DNA of 64,000 nt from Rhizophagus clarus (Eukaryota > Glomeromycota > Glomeromycetes > Glomerales > Glomeraceae): contig BLAL01000259.1 of assembly GCA_015698045.1 (NCBI GenBank), positions 372,001 to 436,000 on the forward strand, read 5' to 3'. Position 1 is the first letter of the stretch. Each line of letters opens with the position of its first letter. Below the pieces are notes generated by a model that saw only the letters and a program-made list of their open reading frames with translations, was not told the origin of the DNA and searched no databases. The position numbers and the translations under genes are program-made. Of this stretch, positions 20,630 through 31,435 are shown piece by piece.

Positions 20630-21866
20630 AAAAGAGTACCAAGAAGTCCCCTACTTCCAAATCTCATACTAGCAATATAGACACAGCTGCAAATTATATG
20701 TTTCAAATAGTCTTAAAATCTTCAATAGCATCATTAGTCCCTCATTGTCCTAGAGAGATTCTTATAGAAATTTCGAAATTTATTAATATGATATTTCCCA
20801 AAATAAAAGACCATTGCTTGAATACTAGTATGCCAAATGATATGGTAAAAAGAAGGGAATCAGCATGGAGAATTGTTGCAAGTAAATTCGAAGACATCTT
20901 ATTTCTACTATTGCAGGCAGTAAATAGTGAGCAGAAGCCTCTTTTACAAGTTCCTGATAATGAATCTAAAATTAAGGAAATTAATACTGCTTCTTCTAGC
21001 TATGTTATACCAGAAAGCATTCGGTTAGATCATGCTATTAAGGCTTATGCATCAGCTCAAAAAAAAAATAGTCACATATATTGGCCAAAGCTCTTAGAGA
21101 TAAATTTTTTACAAATAAAGGATGCTGATGATGTTGCGATCATCTCCTGTAGGGTGGGGAGCGTGACTATACCATATGCAATGATTGATAATGGATCAGA
21201 CTCGTCAATAGTCTCAGAAAATGTTGCAAAACATTTGGATCTAAAAATAGATAAGAAAAAGATTCATAGACTTAATGGAGTTGCAAGTAAGTCCCATTCT
21301 CTTGGTACAGTTAATAGTGTTCCTGTAACTATTGAGGATGGAGAAAATAGAGACACCATTTCAGATGAATTCTCTGTCGTTCCTACAGAATATGATGATA
21401 ATGGAAAAGAACTGTCCCTATTTATTCTTGGAACTCAATGGCATTATCGTGCAGGATGGGAACCTTAGTAAAGGGGAATTCAAGGCAACTCAAAATGGGA
21501 AGACTATTACCATCCCTCTATCTGTTCACAAATCTCAGCGTAATGTTTTTACTGTAGGAAAAGAGCTAGAACCTGTAAAAAAAAAAATTAGCTGATCGAA
21601 CTTGTCAGTATTGCTTCAAAGAGTTTTGCTATCCATCTATTCTTAAACGTCATCTAAGATTAAAAAATATGTGCAGTAAACAGGCTAGTCAAGCAACTAA
21701 TCAGATTAGTCTAGCAAGTGAGCGGGTTAGTCCAACAAGGCATCAGGTTAGTCTAGCAAGTGAGCGGGTTAGTCCAACAAGTGATCAGGTTAATCTTGCA
21801 AGTAATCAGATTAGTGATCAGTTTAATGAAAAAAATATGGTGCCTATTCGTCTGTTATTGGCTTAG
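20605..21866 (+). pseudogene. Retropepsin-like aspartic protease plus C2H2 finger, frameshifted
   Basis: The frame follows directly from the Gag-like frame across an A9 run near 20600. The protease core shows YAMIDNGSDSSIVS near 21180 (active-site D-N-G in place of the usual D-S/T-G) and FILGTQWHY near 21430, the late hydrophobic-hydrophobic-Gly motif. A frameshift near 21465 and another in the A11 run near 21585 break the 3' part. In the next frame are a C2H2 finger (CQYCFKEF...LKRHLRLKNMC) and a repeat of SLASERVSPT-type units (21690-21800), ending at 21866. It would be expected to process the Gag-like protein. The Asn in the active site is atypical, and activity is uncertain even in an undamaged copy. 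Confidence 0.65.
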
Positions 21867-22048
21867 ATAGGCACCTAGAAAGTATATTTTTTTTTTTGAA
21901 TACTTATACTATCCTTTGCTTTTTCGCATTTTTTAGTCCAAAATTCAGTATCTCCCCAGTTTCCTGCCAGTTTCTCGATAGTTCTAGGAATATTCCAGGA
22001 ACTATAGTGAGAAGAAAGAATTAGTTTGCGGATCCCTCATGATTTTAT

Positions 22049-22255
22049 TTATTCGATCTGCTTAGGAAAATTGGGATCAGAATTATCAAACATTTTACTC
22101 ACATCGCTTTTAAACAATTTTACAAGGTTTTCTAGTCCCTCCAAATTTTTCTCAAATACTTTGGTTAACTCCTCCAGATCGCTAGGTAAATTATTGGATA
22201 AATCTTTTTTACTTGGTCCCTCTGGGATCTTTTTGGCTTGGCGATCGCTTTCCAT
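22049..22255 (-). CDS. Small charged protein, unknown
   Basis: 68 residues from an ATG at 22255, helical and charged (PSDLEELTKVFEKNLEGLENL), with no Cys. It lies downstream of the polymerase gene on the same strand, with about 95 bp between. Composition looks protein-like rather than random, but I do not recognise it. Confidence 0.4.
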   Translation of the reverse strand: MESDRQAKKIPEGPSKKDLSNNLPSDLEELTKVFEKNLEGLENLVKLFKSDVSKMFDNSDPNFPKQIE

Positions 22256-23084
22256 TCTTACCTTCGGTACTGCAGAAGCTAGTCTAATTAATGGGAAGAA
22301 AAAAATAATATAATAATGTATGTGATCTGACTACACATCACTATCTAGCTTATGTCTGAAGGCTAGATATGTGAGACACACATTCGTTTAGATATTTCAC
22401 CGGGAGCTTGGCGCTCATAGCTCTTTTTTTGGCCTGTTCATGAGGAATATCAGCTTTTACCATATACTTATATACCATATTGCGCCAATGGAAATATGGT
22501 AAAGTAGTTATCCCATCTGATAATATCCAGTACTTAGTATCTATAGGACAGAGAGCCTTCTTCTCAGACTTGACCAAAGATATAACATGATCTTTTGATC
22601 GGAATCCTATATTCTTGGCATAGAATACCTTTTTCTGGAATAGACAATCCCGATATACTTGAGTTAATGGGAATTTACTTTCGGGATATGTGTTTTCTGC
22701 CATTTCATTCATACCCTTCTTGCTGACCCCTTTATGCTTCGACTTTGTGGATTTATCAGCCAAGACGTAGTGGTATGATTTTGCCCAGATGTGAAATGAC
22801 TCAGTAATCACATTTCCTGGAGTCTCATCTTTGAAAAGCCTAATAGTTTTCGAATCATTAAGATCAAAGATGTCTGATCGCTCTGCCATATCTTTATAGA
22901 TATCTTCAGTCTCAACCATAAATATAAAGGAATCAGTATCCATATATCCAAGTCTAGCCTTATCCCCATATTTTTCCTTTACATAGTTATACCAGAAGCG
23001 GTACATTAGGAGCTTGCTGAGTCCTAAAATGGATGCTCCAACTATGATACACAGGTCAAATGAAAAAAAATTGGAATTTGCTTT

Positions 23085-23235
23085 ATTTTAATATGCTCTT
23101 GCCAATTTTTATATAATTCTGCCGATTTGTATATAATTGTGCCAATTTTTATATAATTGTGCCGATTTTTATATAATTCTGCCGATTTTATATTATTCTG
23201 CTGATTTTTGTATAATTCTGCCAATTTATCAATCA
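23085..23235. repeat. Left subterminal repeats (TGCCGATTTTTATATAAT)
   Basis: Six or seven units of about 21-24 bp, 'tgccgatttttatataattc' and variants. Together with similar TGCCGATTT words near the right end, they fit subterminal transposase-binding repeats. Confidence 0.7.
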
Positions 23236-23751
23236 AATGATCGTCAGTTTTGTCATTTTTAATTGGCTGGCTATACAATTACATCATTTGTTTATTGATT
23301 TATTGATTTTTTTTTATTTTTGCTTATTACATTTCATTTTTTTCCTTCTGCTCATTTACAAATAGAAAAAATAAGTAACTGTTAGAATGCATTTCTTTAA
23401 ATAAAAAAAAACAAACAAACAAAAAATTAGTAATACCACTGAAATGCCGTCATCCAAAGAAGCCGTCAAGCGAAACTTACAAATAAAGAAAAAATATATA
23501 CAAACGTTAATAAACGTCTCCTTAAATAATAAAGATAAAAAGAAAGTATCTTAAAAACCAGAATGCCACAGTTCCAAGCGAAAACTACAAAGAAACATTA
23601 GAATGTTTCTAAAATAATTTAGTTTCTGGAATGTAGTCTTTTTAGTCTTTAAGTAAGTTTCAAACAAACCTTTTTTTTCTTTTTTTTATGTAAGTTTCGA
23701 AATTTTCGAAACCTTTTTTTAGGAACGTGTTTTACTAACATTTTTTTGTAG

Positions 23752-25110
23752 CTTCCGGTCTTTGATTCTTGGACGATAGGCGTAATTAATGTAAGTTTTG
23801 ATTTTCGAAACTTTTTTTTAGGGAACGTTTTACTAACGTTTCCATCTCTTTTTTTTGTAGCTTCCGGTCTTTGATTCTTGGACGATAAGCGTAATTAATG
23901 TAAGTTTCGATTTTCGAAACTTTTTTTTTTAGGGAACGTTTTACTAACATTTCCATCTCTTTTTTTTGTAGCTTCCGGTCTTCGATTCTTGGATGATAGG
24001 CGTAATTAATGTAAGTTTCAATTTTCAAAACTTTTTTTTTAGAGAACGTTTTACTAACGTTTCATCTCTTTTTTTTGTAGCTTCCGGTCTTCGATACTTG
24101 GACGATAGGCGTAATTAATGTAAGTTTCAATTTTCAAAACTTTTTTTTTTAGGGAACGTTTTACTAACGTTTCCATCTCTTTTTTTTGTAGCTTCCAGTC
24201 TTCGATTCTTAGACGATAGGTATAATTAATGTAAGTTTTGATTTTTGAAACTTTTTTTTTTAGAGAATGTTTTACTAACGTTTCCATCTCTTTTTTTTGT
24301 AGCTTCTGGTCTTCGATTCTTGGACGATAGGCGTAATTAATGTAAGTTTCGATTTTTGAAACTTTTTTTTTTAGGGAACATTTTACTAACATTTCCATCT
24401 CTTTTTTTTGTAGCTTCCGGTCTTCGATTCTTGGACGATGGGCGTAATTAATGTAAGTTTCGATTTTCAAAACTTTTTTTTTTAGGGAACGTTTTACTAA
24501 CATTTCCATCTCTTTTTTTTGTAGCTTCCAGTCTTCGATTCTTGGACGATAGGCGTAATTAATGTAAGTTTCGATTTTTAAAACTTTTTTTTTTTAGGAA
24601 ACGTTTTACTAATGTTTTCATTTTTTTTTTTTTAATTTAAAAAAATGAATTTTTTTTTTTATTTAATTTTAAAAAAAAACAATTTTTTTTTTATTTAACT
24701 TAAAAAAAAAACAAATTTTTTTTTATTTTTTTTTTTAATTTAAAAAAAAAATTCTTAGCTTTATTGTAAAAATGGCGAGTTTCATGTTAAAGAAATATTC
24801 TAATGTTTCTTTCTTTTCTCCATTTTTATAGAAAGGCGAATTGACAATAGAAACGTACTAATGTCCCTTTTTTCTCTCCTTGGATGATGGGCGTAATTAA
24901 TGTAAGTTTCAAAGTTTTTTCAAAACTTTTTCTTTTTGTTTTTTAGGAAACGTTTTACTAACGTTCCCATCTTTTTTTTTGTAGGTTCCGGTCTTCGATT
25001 CTTGGACGATGGATGTAATAAATGTAAGTTTCGAATTTTTGAAACTTTTTTTTTTCTTTTTTTTAGGAAACGTTTTACTAACGTTTCCAACTTTTTTTTT
25101 TGCAGGTTCT
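23752..25110 (+). repeat. Minisatellite of microexon-like cassettes (39 nt) with splice signals
   Basis: Blocks of exactly 39 nt begin at 23752, 23861, 23972, 24081, 24192, 24303, 24414 and 24525, and a ninth at 24985; a partial one ends near 24899. Each starts after T-rich..GTAG and ends before GTAAGT. The spacers are about 70-75 nt and carry 5' GTAAGTTT, a TTTTACTAAC branch-point match, a C/T tract and TAG, so each looks like a complete spliceosomal intron. In one frame the blocks read LPVFDSWTIGVIN. Only the block at 24192 has a stop (TGG to TAG). The region from 24600 to 24870 is degraded to A/T runs. Similarity among units is high, so amplification is fairly recent. Confidence 0.85.
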
Positions 25111-25129
25111 GATCGGACGTTTTTAGTAA

Positions 25130-26030
25130 TTAGGCTTCTTTACAAGTATGTTTCTTTTTATTTCATTTTATTTTCATTTATGATCGATTACATTTCGTTA
25201 TTTACTAACTTTCCCTTCATTTTTTTCTTTTATCCCCTTTGTTTCTTTTCGTTTATTTTCAATTCTTTTCGTCTTTTTTCACTCACTCTTCTTTCCATTC
25301 TTTTCGCCTCCCTTCAATTCTTTTTGTATATTCACATTTTTCTTTCCATTCTTTTCATTTCTTCCTCTTTTTTTTCTTTTTTTTACGTTTTTCCTTCTAT
25401 TTTTTTTTGTTCTATTACGTTTCACCTTCCTTTTCATTTCATCACTTTACATTTGCCCTCATTTTTGCTTTATTCCTTTACATTTCATCTCCTTTTCATT
25501 CGTCTCTTTACGTTCCTCCTCTTTTCATTTTATTTTTTATCTTTTCCCTCCTTTTCATTTCACCCTTTACGCTTCCCCTTTCTTTTCATTTTGTTCCTTT
25601 CCCTTTTCGTTTCATTTCCTCTTTTTTTTGTTCTTTTACATTTCCTCCCTTTCTTTTTGTTCCTTTACATTTCCCCCTTCTTTCTTTTTCGTTTCTTTAC
25701 GTTTCCCCTCCTTCTTTTCACTCCTTTATATCTCCCTTTTCTCTTTTCGTTCCTTTATGTTTTCCTACTATTCTTTTTGTTTTTTTTTTATATATTACAC
25801 TATCCTTTTTTTCTTACATTTCCTTCTTCATTCCTTTCACTTTCTTTAACTTTGTATTCTTTTCGTTTTTTTTTGTTTCCCCTTACTTCTTTCATTTCCC
25901 TCCCTTTTCCGTTTCTTCTTCCTTTTCATTTCTTTTATTTCACTTTTTTTCTTTATTGTTATTCCTATTTTTTAACACATTTCTTTACTTTGATTCATTT
26001 TTTTTATTTTCATTATAGATTTCTTTTTTT
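25130..26030. repeat. 0.9-kb pyrimidine tract
   Basis: The + strand is almost purely C/T ('ttcattttctttacgtttcc' type words). Long open frames of Phe, Ser and Leu here are composition artefacts. Similar tracts occur at 31780-32690 and 61640-62640, each inside a different inverted-repeat element. Confidence 0.85.
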
Positions 26031-26189
26031 TTAGATTAATTTTCTATTAAAATAAATTCTTATTTTTTAATTACTAATAAAACGTGTAAAATTTTTAAAT
26101 TAAACTACTTTGAATAAAATTTTTTGAGAAAAAATAAATTTTTGCATGTATTGTACTTCTTTAAATATAAAGAAAATAAATTGGTTGAA

Positions 26190-26390
26190 TTTGCATGCAC
26201 TATTTAAAATCGGAGTGTCGATTTGCATGCACTATTTAAAAATCGGAGTGCCGATTTGCATGCACTATTAAAATCGGAGCCGATTTGCATGCACTATTTA
26301 AAAATCGGAGTGCCAATTTGCATGCACTATTTAAAAATCAGAGTGCTGATTTGCATGCACTATTTAAAAATTGGAATGCCGATTTTTTGT
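26190..26390. repeat. Right subterminal 33-bp repeats
   Basis: About five or six units of 'gtgccgatttgcatgcactatttaaaaatcgga'-type sequence in tandem, near the right end of the CACTA-like insertion. They share TGCCGATTT with the left subterminal repeats. Confidence 0.75.
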
Positions 26391-29300
26391 GACAAATTGG
26401 CAATGCCGTTTGTTACCTTTTCGCACCAAAAAATTGGCAAAAATTTGCAACAAATCGGACAAAAATATCCAAAAATCAGACAAAAATCAGACTGCCGATT
26501 TTTGGCGATTTTTTTTATTTGACCTGTGATAGGCTTGTTGAGAACTACACTTGCCTTTCCCATATGTGCGCCTACTAGTGTATCTCCAAGCGGTCTGCCA
26601 TACTTGAAATTTGGACTACGTATTTTCTTGAGAAACTTCTTCTCATCTGACTCATTATTACAGGTTATGATCTTAACATCCTGGTACTTTCGGACATTTT
26701 CCATAGTCTTGCTATATACTGAATTATTCATGAGCTTGAAGAAGTCTTTTTTGAAAGCATTCTTGGCTTTCTGGCGCAACTTTGTATTCTTAGCAATATA
26801 TGGGCCAACCAATTCGTCTGGTTGAATGACAAGATTTCTGTGACCTCATCTACAACCATACCTAACTTTATATAATACTGGAGCTCTTGATAATAAATGA
26901 CATAATTTTTTCATGGGCCAAGATGAGGGACTAGTTTTTCTGTTATATAGAATCATCCACCATCCATATCATTCACAAGCTTGGCATTGTATGGGCATAG
27001 CATATCCTTTTTTACTGCGACATTTTCCACAACTGGTGGTAAGTCCCTCAAATAGTTGTGAGTTTTTAGTGGGAAATGAGAATTAATTATTAGGAAAAAT
27101 CCACGTTGTGCATCTGCCCTAGTCTTAAGAATCATTTCAAGATATTTCTTTTGCATTTTGGGATTATTCTTTAGATATTCCTGACTAGCAACCCACTTAT
27201 AATTTCCAACTGGGAGGAACTGACTCATTGCCCATCCATAAAGATTATTTGCATCGACATATGAGATCCATGTTGTGGGTTGGGATGGGTCGAATTTCTT
27301 TCCAATGCTAGGATTATTTGCTTTAAAATGTCTATGTACTGCCATAGCAATACCACCCCGCTTGGCCTTTTCAATGAAGTCATGCATGGCCATTTCTGTG
27401 AATAGTTCGATCTTGACCTTGGTCATCTTAAGCATGGCATCCCAGGATAGAGAAGGCGCGGATACATAATGGCTGGGATCAAGACCATAATGATGCATGG
27501 ATGTCTTTCAAAATGTTGCCCAGATATCTGCTAGACTAGGCACGTCTATCTTGAGATAGAGATCATTATATTCTCCCAAGTTTTTGCATCTGAATTCCTT
27601 CCATACCTTCTGTGCATGCTCATAATCCTCTTGAGAAATTTTACCTCCAAAGACACTATGAAATTCTTGAATTGGAGGTAGTTCTGTTTCCTTGAATCGG
27701 TTATGAGAAGTAGTATACTCATGAGGAAAGACTCCCTTACGATATGCTAGGAAAATCTGTTCGGTTGTATAGCCTTGCTTCTTGAAATACTCGGCTGTAA
27801 TTGGGTGGTTATCTCCCAAATTTTTTGTAAGATTGGCCAAGCTACTATTCATGAACTGCATACTATCAATATACTTAAGCTGACCTACCTTTATTGACTT
27901 GTATCATTCAAAAGTTTCAGCAATGACTAAGATTTGAAGAGAATTAGCCGAGCGTCTGATAGATTCACAAACCAAGTGAGAGTCATATCCCCAGAAGTTG
28001 TGAAAGATAACTGGGATTGGTGTCTTCCATGGCTCAATCTGAAGTTTAAGATTACATGAATTGTGAGATGCCACTCAGAACTCACCTGTGATATGACAGT
28101 GATCCCAGACCTTTTTATCCCTAGCTTCTTCTTTAGCTAATTCAGCTTGGGCTTTACTTAAATCCCTAAAAACAGCTTTATAGTCTTTGGGATTCTTAAC
28201 AGCTTTTAGCAACTCTGTATAGAGATTTTTGAGATCCTTTTCTAATACGTTATTCTTTTCCATTTCTAAGATTCTCTTGGATATATCTCTAGGTGAAGTC
28301 ATCTTATTATATGATATAGGATCCTGAACAATTTCTGTAAGCTTGGCAGTAAGATTTGCAATCTTTCTTTCTAACATATTAATCACATCTGTATCTATAC
28401 TGAACTTGTCTTTACAGATCCAACACCGATCAGCCTCCTTGAATCTTCTTTGATAATCATCTGTAATAATACGCTTATGCTTAACAGCTAAGACCCTATT
28501 TATTTCTATCAATTCTTGATCAATCTTTCGGACAAATTCTTCTGTGGCATTTTCTTCACGATATAAGAATGGGCCCCATGTTTTTCCAGTATCAATCCAG
28601 TGGACTGAATAGCTAAAACTATTAGCTTCTTCCTCTGCTAACTTTCGCATATTTCCACTATAATGTGTGTCACACTTCTTTTTTAATGACTCGAAATCTG
28701 CTATAATAACACATGGGGCATTGATCTGACGTCCATAGTTTCTGAACTCTTCAAAGTCATTAACATCTTTTACAGGCATTGTGACTCTTTGTGGGGCTTC
28801 ATCCAGTCCAAAACACCATTCCTGATGATGGTCTAGAGATTTTTCAGAAGGAAAACTTTGGAAGCATCGGTTGCAAAGATGCTTTTTAACTTTGTGAGCA
28901 TTATCCTTATATACTAACCCATCTGGGTTCTTAATCCATAGAAAGTGATTCTTTTGCCCATATTTTCCTTCTTCAGATTTTGTAATATCTGTAAGGGCCA
29001 TAAGATGGATAATATGTGGTCTGTTATAGTTTTTACTATAAATGACAGGTTTAGGGGTAGCTGTTTCCTTCTTCCAATTCCAGACATTTATGGAAATATC
29101 GGGATTCATCTCCTCGATTTTATTAAAGATGTGAGGGGAAACTAGTGTGGGCATTGGGATACCATCCAACTTTACACGCTCTAGATATGGTTTAAGATTC
29201 TTTGCCCTAAATATACGATGGCCTAAGTGGTCTGTATGTCCATCCTGATATGCAAAATATGCACCTAATGCCCCTTGAAGACATTTCTCAGATGGTTTAT

Positions 29301-30513
29301 TTGTTTCTGGATCTATAAGACCTTGATTGTCTGGATTGATGGTACACTTTTTGTTAGCAAGCTTTGGGGGAGTAGGATTGTAAGACCCTCTAAGGGCTCT
29401 ACGAAGTGTATATGTCTTAATAGATATTTCAAGAATTAGTTCAAGAATATAACAAGATCCTTTCTTTAATGTTTCCTCAATTTGCACATCTATTTCCCCA
29501 ATAGTTTTGGTTATGTGCTTCTCTATATTCTCTTTTAAAAGAATTGGTCGCATATTTCCTCTATGATATTTCTCTACTTCTGTTGATTCGCTTGTATCAT
29601 CTGGCTTTCTTTTAGCAATTGAATATTGGCACAATGCTACTATGGCTGATTTTATTTGATTTTTTTTTATGAAGCTCTGTTTGAAGAACTTCCTTTATTT
29701 TTGGACGAATTAATCCTATAAGTTGAAGCATGTATGGTAATTTTTTATATTCTTCTGGCTTGGCTATTGGTTGAATAAATGCATATGTTGGATTGTCATC
29801 TGGATGGGGAATTTTGCCCACCCATTTGCTCATTAAAGAACGATTTCTATGCGGTCTTTCTGGATCCCTTCCAACTGGATATTCTTTAAAGATAATATCC
29901 TTTTGAGTAGGTTCCTTTGGGATTGCGTCTTGCTCTTGAGCGTCTTGTTGCTCAACTTCGCTAGGTCCCACTTCTTGAGGAATATTTTCCTCGAAAGCCT
30001 CATCATCAGCTTGTAATAGTTCATGATGTAGTCGCTGACATTCTTTTAAGTTTAGTGGCAAATCAAGTTCTTCGCCAGTAACTTCGAACCATCTTCGGCG
30101 CAATCTGGCACCCCATGTTTTCATATGCTCTCTAGGCTTTCTTGCATGCCTATCAATAAACTTATCTTGAGTGACCTCACTAGGTCCTGCCTGCTCTTCT
30201 CTATTTGCTTGGTTGGCTGGGACCTGTTTTGAGATCATTCTCTTGATTTTTGGGTGATTGAATGATAGGTGGAACTAATGGGACAGGTAAAGGTTGAATA
30301 ACTTTAGGTATAATTTTTTGACGACATTGAAATTGTCTTTCTTGATGACGTCTAAGTTTCCATAATTTGGAAAAGTTTTTACCACATCTATCACAAGTAT
30401 GAATAACCATTATATAATGCTTATATAATTTTTTTCTTTAATTATAGTAGTTGTAATACTATATAATACTTATAAAATTTCTTTCTTTAATTAATTAATT
30501 ATATACCCTATAA

Positions 30514-31296
30514 GTTTTATGTCTCTAAACACTATCAGAGGTTGCGCTCTAGGGCTTTTCAGAATGTCAGCTAAGCTATTAAAATTTTGGTACCTTGCGC
30601 CAGAATTTTGGTATCTTTAATCTTTGTATACCCAGAAATTTTGGTATCCCAGAGGTAAGACTTTTTTTTTTCGTATAACTTTTTGTCCCTGTATTTTGGT
30701 AAAGAATTGGCTCTAGAATGATTTCCTGTATATCAAGAAATTATTGGTTTACTAGAATAGGTTCAATGGCCCTTTTGATTTACTTTCTATCATTCAAGAT
30801 TTTGGTACCCTCCCTTTGGTCGTGGTACCAAAATTTGATCTTTGTTTACAACTATAAATCAGTTTTTGAATTAATTCTAGTATAACATAAAAATATGGTA
30901 TGCAAATTATACTTGACAAGTCAAACGCTGAACACACTCGGACACTTTGGTCCTCAGTGTTCAGCGTTCTCCTAAGAGGCAAGCAATATGGCATACTTTT
31001 TTCGTTATATTATTTGAGATTAAAATCAGACCAGCGCGTTAACAAAGATGGTTATCTCCTTTAACTTGAAAACTAAAAAAAATGGATAAAAGGATATGTT
31101 AACAAAATTTATGCCCAGCCTGATTTAAAACTTAAATTCAATATCGTATTTCAATATATTTCCTGGTCTTGGAAATAAATTTGGGGTTAAAAAAAGATTA
31201 CATAAATTTTGTATATCGGAAAATAAGCCGGGGGAGGCTTACACTAATTATACCTATATGGAAATCTGATCCCAGAACCCCCATTTTATTCTATAT
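30514..31296 (-). repeat. Right 783-bp terminal inverted repeat
   Basis: Reverse complement of 16063-16845, with the same length. The outer end is ..CCCCCATTTTATTCTATAT, next to the second CATAT. The conserved hairpin is at 30926-30966. Confidence 0.95.
30926..30966. repeat. Hairpin in right TIR
   Basis: CGCTGAACAC pairs with GTGTTCAGCG (10 bp), with an inner GGAC/GTCC stem. It is the counterpart of 16395-16433. Confidence 0.7.
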
Positions 31297-31301
31297 CATA
31301 T
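31297..31301. repeat. Target site duplication CATAT (right)
   Basis: Exact copy of 16058-16062, directly after the right TIR. Confidence 0.85.
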
Positions 31302-31435
31302 AGTCATCAAAAGATCTCAAATATCGAATGCAAAACTTGAAAGGAAATGTTCGTATCAATGGTCTGTGTTTTCGTTTTCACACGACCAAACTAAGTATTC
31401 CTTTATTACGTGTAATTTATTTTGAAAAATTGTTA

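Larger units (their letters stand above)
23050..26528. mobile_element. 3.5-kb CACTA-like non-autonomous insertion in the polymerase gene
   Basis: The 12-bp inverted ends are CACAGGTCAAAT at 23050 and ATTTGACCTGTG ending at 26528. They are flanked by the 3-bp duplication ATA (23047-23049 and 26529-26531). CACAG ends with a 3-bp duplication fit the CACTA/EnSpm superfamily; this assignment is inference. Subterminal direct repeats containing TGCCGATTT occur near both ends (23085-23230 and 26190-26390). There is no transposase frame. The interior holds a microexon-like minisatellite and a 0.9-kb pyrimidine tract. Confidence 0.85.
22350..30410 (-). pseudogene. Family B DNA polymerase of Polinton type, split by a 3.5-kb insertion
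   Basis: The N-terminus (ATG 30410) is a C2H2 finger (CDRCGKNF..RRHQERQFQC). A second finger (CNRCFQSF...HHQEWC) and Exo I (ADFESL, near 28690) follow. Next come the WDHCHITGEF zinc-binding turn, Exo II (HNFWGYDSH) and Exo III (YLKIDVPSLAD). The polymerase motifs are A (YVDANNLYGWAMS), B (DFFKLMNNSVYSKTMEN) and C (YMDTDSF, near 22940). The order matches protein-primed Polinton polymerases. Breaks: frameshifts near 30230, 29650 (A9 run) and 26830. In-frame TGA codons lie at 28075-28077, 27904-27906, 27508-27510, 26953-26955 and 26911-26913. The nested element 23050-26528 interrupts between motifs B and C. Removing it with one copy of TAT restores the reading KPIIVGASILGLSK. The TGA codons at 28075, 27904 and 27508 stand where Arg fits. 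Confidence 0.9.
16063..31296. mobile_element. 15.2-kb Polinton-like DNA transposon with Gag/retropepsin genes
   Basis: The element is bounded by 783-bp inverted repeats (16063-16845 and 30514-31296) and flanked by a perfect 5-bp duplication CATAT (16058-16062 and 31297-31301). Inside are a Polinton/Maverick-type integrase (-), a family B DNA polymerase with a C2H2 finger (-), a coiled-coil/Gag-like protein with a CCHC knuckle (+), a retropepsin-like protease with a C2H2 finger (+), and small unknown frames. The integrase plus polymerase pair defines self-synthesising transposons. I found no FtsK-like ATPase, adenain-like cysteine protease or jelly-roll capsid gene. Removing the nested 3.5-kb insertion leaves about 11.75 kb. 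The copy is dead because of nonsense and frameshift mutations, yet the terminal repeats remain very similar. Confidence 0.9.

Noticed and set aside
18633-21866. Programmed ribosomal frameshifting as the reason for the broken Gag-protease frames
   Set aside because: There are too many changes (at least five shifts plus three stops), in both directions and partly in plain homopolymers. Decay is the simpler reading, although one true Gag-Pro shift near 20600 (A9 run) cannot be excluded.
25009-26034. Long Phe/Ser-rich open frame
   Set aside because: It lies in a nearly pure C/T tract where stops are rare in any frame. No domain or codon bias is visible.
26911-28077. UGA recoding (alternative genetic code) to explain the TGA codons
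   Set aside because: The same gene also has frameshifts and a transposon insertion. Decay by CpG deamination explains the TGA codons more simply than recoding.
16063-31296. Bona fide Polinton virus with capsid
   Set aside because: No frame resembles a jelly-roll capsid, packaging ATPase or adenain-like protease, even allowing for frameshifts.
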